From: Bradyrhizobium archetypum
GTDB taxonomy: Bacteria > Pseudomonadota > Alphaproteobacteria > Rhizobiales > Xanthobacteraceae
Reading direction: 5' to 3'
NCBI RefSeq assembly: GCF_013114835.1
Contig: NZ_JAAVLW010000003.1
Coordinates: 310,001 to 374,000, forward strand
DNA length: 64,000 bases
Part shown: piece after piece, positions 60,700-64,000 of the stretch
How positions within the stretch are numbered: position 1 is the stretch's first letter
Layout of the letters: every line of letters begins with the position of its first letter
Notes under the pieces: model-generated
What the model was told of the DNA's origin: nothing
Seen by the model: only the letters and a program-made list of their open reading frames with translations
Database searches by the model: none
Translations under genes and position numbers: made by a program

Positions 60700-61899
60700 A
60701 TGTCGAAATCGTTCAAGGTGCTGGGCCTTGCGGTGAGCGCCCTTGCGCTGACCCAATTGCCGGCCGCAGCCCAGACCAAGGTTACCGATCAAGGCATCTC
60801 GGCCAACGAGATCGTCATCGGCACCCATCAGGACTTGTCCGGCCCGATCAAGGTCTGGGGCGTGCCGGTTTCCAACGGCATGAAGATGGCGGCGGAAGAG
60901 ATCAATGCCGCCGGCGGCATCCATGGCCGCAAGATCAAGCTGATCGTGGAAGACAGCGGCTACGATCCGAAGCGCGCCGTGCTGGCGTCGCAGAAAATGG
61001 TTGAGCGCGACAAGGTGTTCGCGATGGTCGGCCCGATGGGCTCGCCCACCGTGCTCGCCGCGCAGGACATCCTGTTCGATGCCGGCGTGCTGCAGCTCTT
61101 CCCGCTCACGGCGGCCGAATTCACCTTCAAGTTTGATCCGGCGAAGCCGCAGGAGCGGCTGAAGTTCAACAACCTGCTGCCTTACGTCGAGAGCACACGC
61201 GCGGCTGTCAAGTACATGCTGGAGACGAAGAACTTCAAGAAGCCCTGCATCATGTATCAGGACGACGAGTACGGAAAGAACGTGCTCGACGGCTTCACCC
61301 AGCAGGTCACCGCCATGAAGCTGCAGCCGGCGTCGGTCACGAGCTATAAGCGCGGCGCTTCCGACTTCAGCGCGCAGGTCGCCAAGATGAAGTCCGACGG
61401 CTGCGATATGGTCGTGCTCGGCACCGTGATCCGCGAGACCATCGGTGCGATGGGCGAGGCCAAGAAGCTCGGCTGGGACGTCACCTTCCTCGGTGCGACA
61501 CCGACCAACGTGCTCGAAGTGCCGGCGCTCGGCAAGGAAGCCGTTGAAGGCCTCTACGCCGCGTCCGGCTTCGAAATCCCGTACGAGGACACGGCGAAGG
61601 GCAAGGTCAAGGACTGGCTGACCAATTACAAGAAGATGTTCGGCTCGGACGCCAACACCCAGGCGATCATCGGCTACAACGCCATGATGACGTTTGCGTT
61701 CTACGCCGAGAAGGCGGGCAAGGACCTGACCGGCCAGAAGATGATGGCCGCGCTGGAGTCCGGCGAGCAGTTCCGCGACATCTTCAACTCGCCGCCGACC
61801 AAGTTCTCCAAGACCGACCATCTCGCCAACACGATCACGCAGGTCCAGCAGATCAAGAACGGCCGCTGGGTGCTGGTCAAGGAAGGCCTGATGTTCTGA
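60700..61899 (+). CDS. branched-chain amino acid-type ABC substrate-binding protein
   Basis: A 399-residue periplasmic binding protein. Signal peptide about 1-25 (VLGLAVSALALTQLPAAAQT). LivJ-type features: IVIGTHQDLSGPIKVWGVPV SNGMKMAAEEINAAGGI, GSPTVLAAQDILFDAGV and YKRGASDFSAQVAKMKSDGC. AGAGGAG lies seven bases before the ATG. The ligand is unknown; the acyl-CoA ligase next door argues for a carboxylic acid. Confidence 0.92.
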   Translation: MSKSFKVLGLAVSALALTQLPAAAQTKVTDQGISANEIVIGTHQDLSGPIKVWGVPVSNGMKMAAEEINAAGGIHGRKIKLIVEDSGYDPKRAVLASQKMVERDKVFAMVGPMGSPTVLAAQDILFDAGVLQLFPLTAAEFTFKFDPAKPQERLKFNNLLPYVESTRAAVKYMLETKNFKKPCIMYQDDEYGKNVLDGFTQQVTAMKLQPASVTSYKRGASDFSAQVAKMKSDGCDMVVLGTVIRETIGAMGEAKKLGWDVTFLGATPTNVLEVPALGKEAVEGLYAASGFEIPYEDTAKGKVKDWLTNYKKMFGSDANTQAIIGYNAMMTFAFYAEKAGKDLTGQKMMAALESGEQFRDIFNSPPTKFSKTDHLANTITQVQQIKNGRWVLVKEGLMF

Positions 61900-61989
61900 G
61901 GGGTGTTTCGCTCGGACAACACCGAGCTAAACAAAGGGCTGCGCGAGACGATCGCGCAGTCCTTGTGCTTGGCTCGAACGGCAAACGCC

Positions 61990-62108
61990 GTCATTGCGAG
62001 GAGCGGAGCGACGAAGCAATCCATTTCTCCGCTTGTGGCGCGATGGATTGCTTCGCGGAGCCTGTCATCGGGCGCGCATTCGCGCGACCCGTTGGCTCGC
62101 CATGACGG
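61990..62108. repeat. composite palindromic repeat (gtcattgcgaggagcg type)
   Basis: gtcattgcgaggagcggagc at the left, gaagcaatccat and atggattgcttcgcgg as inner inverted arms, then gcctgtcatcgggcgcgcat tcgcgcgacccgttggctcg and ccatgacgg at the right. It combines the 10654-10737 type with the 6551-6593 type in one element, in the gap after the binding-protein gene. Confidence 0.75.
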
Positions 62109-62139
62109 AAAGCGAGCACCAGCCCCGCCGCCTACCCCT

Positions 62140-63060
62140 CTATTGCTGAAGCACCCTCTGCAACTGGTCGCCGAGGATCGCGGGCTCCACCGGCGGCAGA
62201 TAGGTGAGGCCGGCCGCTTTCGCGAGGTCGGCTACGGTGCCTGCTGCCTGCAAATCGGAGAGCGCCTTGTTGACCGCTGCGATGAGCGCCGGATCGCTGG
62301 CGAGGCCGACATAGCCCCTGTTGACGCCGATCGGATAATAGTATCCGGACGCTGTAAGCCTGGTGTCCGGATGGCTGGCGCGGTGGGCATCGAAACGGTG
62401 CAGGTCGAGCAATGTCGCGTCAAAATCGCCGCGATTGAGCGCGCCGAGCAAATCGTCCCGTCCCGGCACCAGATGCGTGATGTCGTCGATCAACCGTCCT
62501 TTTTCGAACGTCATCAGAAGCGCATCGCCCAGCGTGCCGCTTTCGATCGCAAGCCGCAGTCCGGCGAGATCGCCGATGCCGGCGATCATGCGGCCGCGCG
62601 CCTTCTCGCCGAGTACGACAGTCAGCGCCGAGTAAACATAGGGCTGGCTCGGCGCCAACACGCCGACCGGTACCCGGCGGCGGCGATCGTCGCGGGTGGC
62701 GCCCTCGAAATCCGGTAGCTTCGCCGTCTTGACGCCGGGCGCCACAAGCGAGTCCTTGGTGAAGACATAGCTCCCGACCAGCGCGCAGCGACCATCGGAG
62801 AGCAGGGCATTGGCTTCGAGGGCCGGGCTTGAGGTTTCGTCGAGCTTGCTTTCAAACCATTGGATCCTGAGCGGTCGGCCAAGGCGCTCGGCAACAGCCT
62901 GCGCAAGCGCGACGTCAAACCCGCTGTCGGCCTTCCCGCGCTGATGGATCGAAAGCGGAGGCAGGTTCTCGTCGAGACATACTTTCAGCGGATCTTCCGC
63001 CGCGCGCACGGTCGTCGCCATCGCAAGAAGCGCTGCAGCGATCGCGAGCCGGCGCTTCAC
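62140..63060 (-). CDS. periplasmic binding-like protein of a PQQ dehydrogenase cassette (XoxJ/MoxJ-like)
   Basis: A 306-residue family-3 periplasmic binding-like protein: signal peptide about 1-20 (KRRLAIAAALLAMATTVRA), then LKVCLDENLPPLSIHQRGKA and GFDVALAQAVAERLGRPLRI QWF. GTG start with a GGAGGA site. The start overlaps the cytochrome stop (GTGA). In this gene order such proteins are the XoxJ/MoxJ partners that activate PQQ dehydrogenases. It lacks any obvious ABC permease, fitting that role rather than uptake. Confidence 0.72.
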   Translation of the reverse strand: MKRRLAIAAALLAMATTVRAAEDPLKVCLDENLPPLSIHQRGKADSGFDVALAQAVAERLGRPLRIQWFESKLDETSSPALEANALLSDGRCALVGSYVFTKDSLVAPGVKTAKLPDFEGATRDDRRRRVPVGVLAPSQPYVYSALTVVLGEKARGRMIAGIGDLAGLRLAIESGTLGDALLMTFEKGRLIDDITHLVPGRDDLLGALNRGDFDATLLDLHRFDAHRASHPDTRLTASGYYYPIGVNRGYVGLASDPALIAAVNKALSDLQAAGTVADLAKAAGLTYLPPVEPAILGDQLQRVLQQ

Positions 63061-63410
63061 TGCTTCCTCCTGCTCGATACAAAGGCCCAGATCTCCGTGA
63101 TCTCCTGATCGCTCAGAATGTCCTTCCACGGCGGCATGTTGTTCTTGCCCTGCTTCACCGTGGCGACGAATCGCGCCTCGTCGTCAGGGAATGCACGCAG
63201 GTCGGGCGTGACCGTGCCCGAATTCACCATGTTCGGCCCATGGCAATGCGAGCACTTCTGCGCATAAGCGGTCTTGCCGGGACCGATCAGCGCCTGATCG
63301 ATGGCAGCAGCTTGTTGCTGGGCGGTGGCCGGCATCGTCATCCACGCGATGGCTGCCACCACGACGGCGGCGAGAGACGCCGCCGTCCGCTTCGACACCT
63401 CGTACGTCAT
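63057..63410 (-). CDS. small cytochrome c (XoxG-like)
   Basis: A 117-residue class I cytochrome c with a signal peptide (about 1-30, LAAVVVAAIAWMTMPATAQ), heme-binding CSHCH at about 53-57 and a likely axial Met in NNMPPW. It is shorter than typical XoxG or CycA. It sits directly after the PQQ dehydrogenase, whose electron acceptor it should be. A 13-base gap separates them. Confidence 0.82.
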   Translation of the reverse strand: MTYEVSKRTAASLAAVVVAAIAWMTMPATAQQQAAAIDQALIGPGKTAYAQKCSHCHGPNMVNSGTVTPDLRAFPDDEARFVATVKQGKNNMPPWKDILSDQEITEIWAFVSSRRKQ

Positions 63411-63423
63411 TCGTGTTCCGCGA

Positions 63424-64000
63424 TCAGTTCTTTACCGCGAAAACCCACAGCGAACCGCCTGTCGGCACATTGGCAAGCCGCTCGTCGCCGGAGAAGATCG
63501 AGTAGACGCCGCCATAGCCGCTGGTGACGGCGATGTACTGCACGCCGTCCTGCTGCCAGGTCACCGGTTGTCCCTCGATGCCCGAGCCGGTCTGGAAGCT
63601 CCACAGCTTCTTGCCGTCATTGGCGTCGAAGGCGTCGAACTCGCCGGTCAATTGGCCGGAGAACACGAGCCCGCCGGCCGTCGACAGCACGCCCGAGAAG
63701 CGCGGTATGTCGCTTCCCACTTCCCATTTTGACTTTCCGGTCATGGGATCGATGGCCTTGAGATAGCCGCGCGGTCCGTCGGGCCATGCCCAGATGTCGG
63801 TCAAGTCCATGCCGAGATACCATTCGCCTTGCTTGAAGACGGCTGGCTCGGCCTTGTAGTTGCCGCCGAAATTGAGCGTATTGGCATAGGCAAGGCCGGT
63901 CTGCGGATTGTACGACATCGGTTCCCAGTTCTTGCCACCGAGGATCGACGGCTGAACCGTCACCTTCTTGCCTTCACGGGCTTCCTTGGAGATCTCGGTC
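63424..64000 (-). CDS. PQQ-dependent alcohol dehydrogenase, C-terminal part (N-terminus off the window)
   Basis: About 190 residues of the C-terminal end of an eight-bladed quinoprotein: PSILGGKNWEPMSYNPQTGL AYAN, GYLKAIDPMTGKSKWE, GGLVFSGQLTGEFDAFDAND GKKLWSFQTGSG and ending GGSLWVFAVKN. These W-docking repeats are those of the methanol/ethanol dehydrogenase family. The catalytic site and the lanthanide-ligand Asp that marks XoxF lie beyond the window, so metal and substrate cannot be read. The frame stays open to base 64000. Confidence 0.88.
   Translation of the reverse strand, partial: TEISKEAREGKKVTVQPSILGGKNWEPMSYNPQTGLAYANTLNFGGNYKAEPAVFKQGEWYLGMDLTDIWAWPDGPRGYLKAIDPMTGKSKWEVGSDIPRFSGVLSTAGGLVFSGQLTGEFDAFDANDGKKLWSFQTGSGIEGQPVTWQQDGVQYIAVTSGYGGVYSIFSGDERLANVPTGGSLWVFAVKN

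Noticed and set aside
60244..61821. Minus-strand frame of 525 codons
   Set aside because: Antisense to the acyl-CoA ligase end and the binding-protein gene.

Overview
This high-GC window reads as chromosomal DNA of a member of the Nitrobacteraceae, most probably Bradyrhizobium or a close relative. The basis is the housekeeping order rpmH-rnpA-yidC-engB-argB-dapD-dapE with truA, fmt and def alongside, the many ABC uptake and degradation genes, and several intergenic palindrome families (copies beginning gtcataccccgcgaaggcgg, gtcattgcgaggagcg or gtcatggccggg) that I associate with Bradyrhizobium and Rhodopseudomonas. The genus call is from memory of these families, not from a search.

Layout. 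1-15.2 kb is core genome: a GIY-YIG nuclease fragment, rmuC, def, fmt, truA, dapE, dapD, a HAD 5'-nucleotidase, a double-DUF1036 exported protein, argB, a DUF423 protein, engB, yidC, rnpA, rpmH and an orphan sensor histidine kinase. The rpmH leader holds a terminator-like hairpin with a competing alternative fold, and the rmuC/def gap holds a CtrA-type box. 15.4-20.5 kb is accessory DNA next to tRNA-Arg(ACG): a serine-recombinase remnant, an NTF2-like protein, a LysR regulator, a small membrane protein, a GbsR/MarR regulator with an ICMT-like methyltransferase, a fragment of a membrane protein, an alpha/beta hydrolase and a PhnB-like VOC protein.

20.5-24.9 kb is the most interesting part: a type I secretion operon (ABC exporter plus HlyD-type adaptor) flanked in the same operon by two acidic proteins almost free of Lys/Arg and without RTX repeats, which I propose as its cargo. 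25.1-31.8 kb pairs a D-amino-acid-dehydrogenase-like FAD enzyme with a complete peptide ABC importer. 31.9-37.9 kb holds a CGNR regulator divergent from a haloalkane dehalogenase-amidase pair, a second amidase, a Tat-type exported VOC dioxygenase-like protein and a small exported protein. 37.9-38.8 kb is gene-free but carries a strongly folded dispersed repeat. 38.8-42.3 kb has a split sulfopyruvate-decarboxylase-like TPP enzyme, a LysR regulator and a multidomain rhodanese.

42.4-54.8 kb is mixed: a DNA-3-methyladenine glycosylase, a DEAD-box helicase, a RidA/Fe-S oxidoreductase/Crp/DUF1330 operon ending in a clear terminator, small hypotheticals, an M29 aminopeptidase, an MBL-fold hydrolase, an Asp-nucleophile alpha/beta hydrolase and an ABC exporter, with two broken genes between them. 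55.0-61.9 kb is a livHMGF importer with an acyl-CoA ligase and its periplasmic binding protein, probably for a carboxylic acid that is activated on entry. 62.1-64.0 kb is a PQQ dehydrogenase-cytochrome c-binding protein cassette in the order of xoxFGJ, cut by the window edge.
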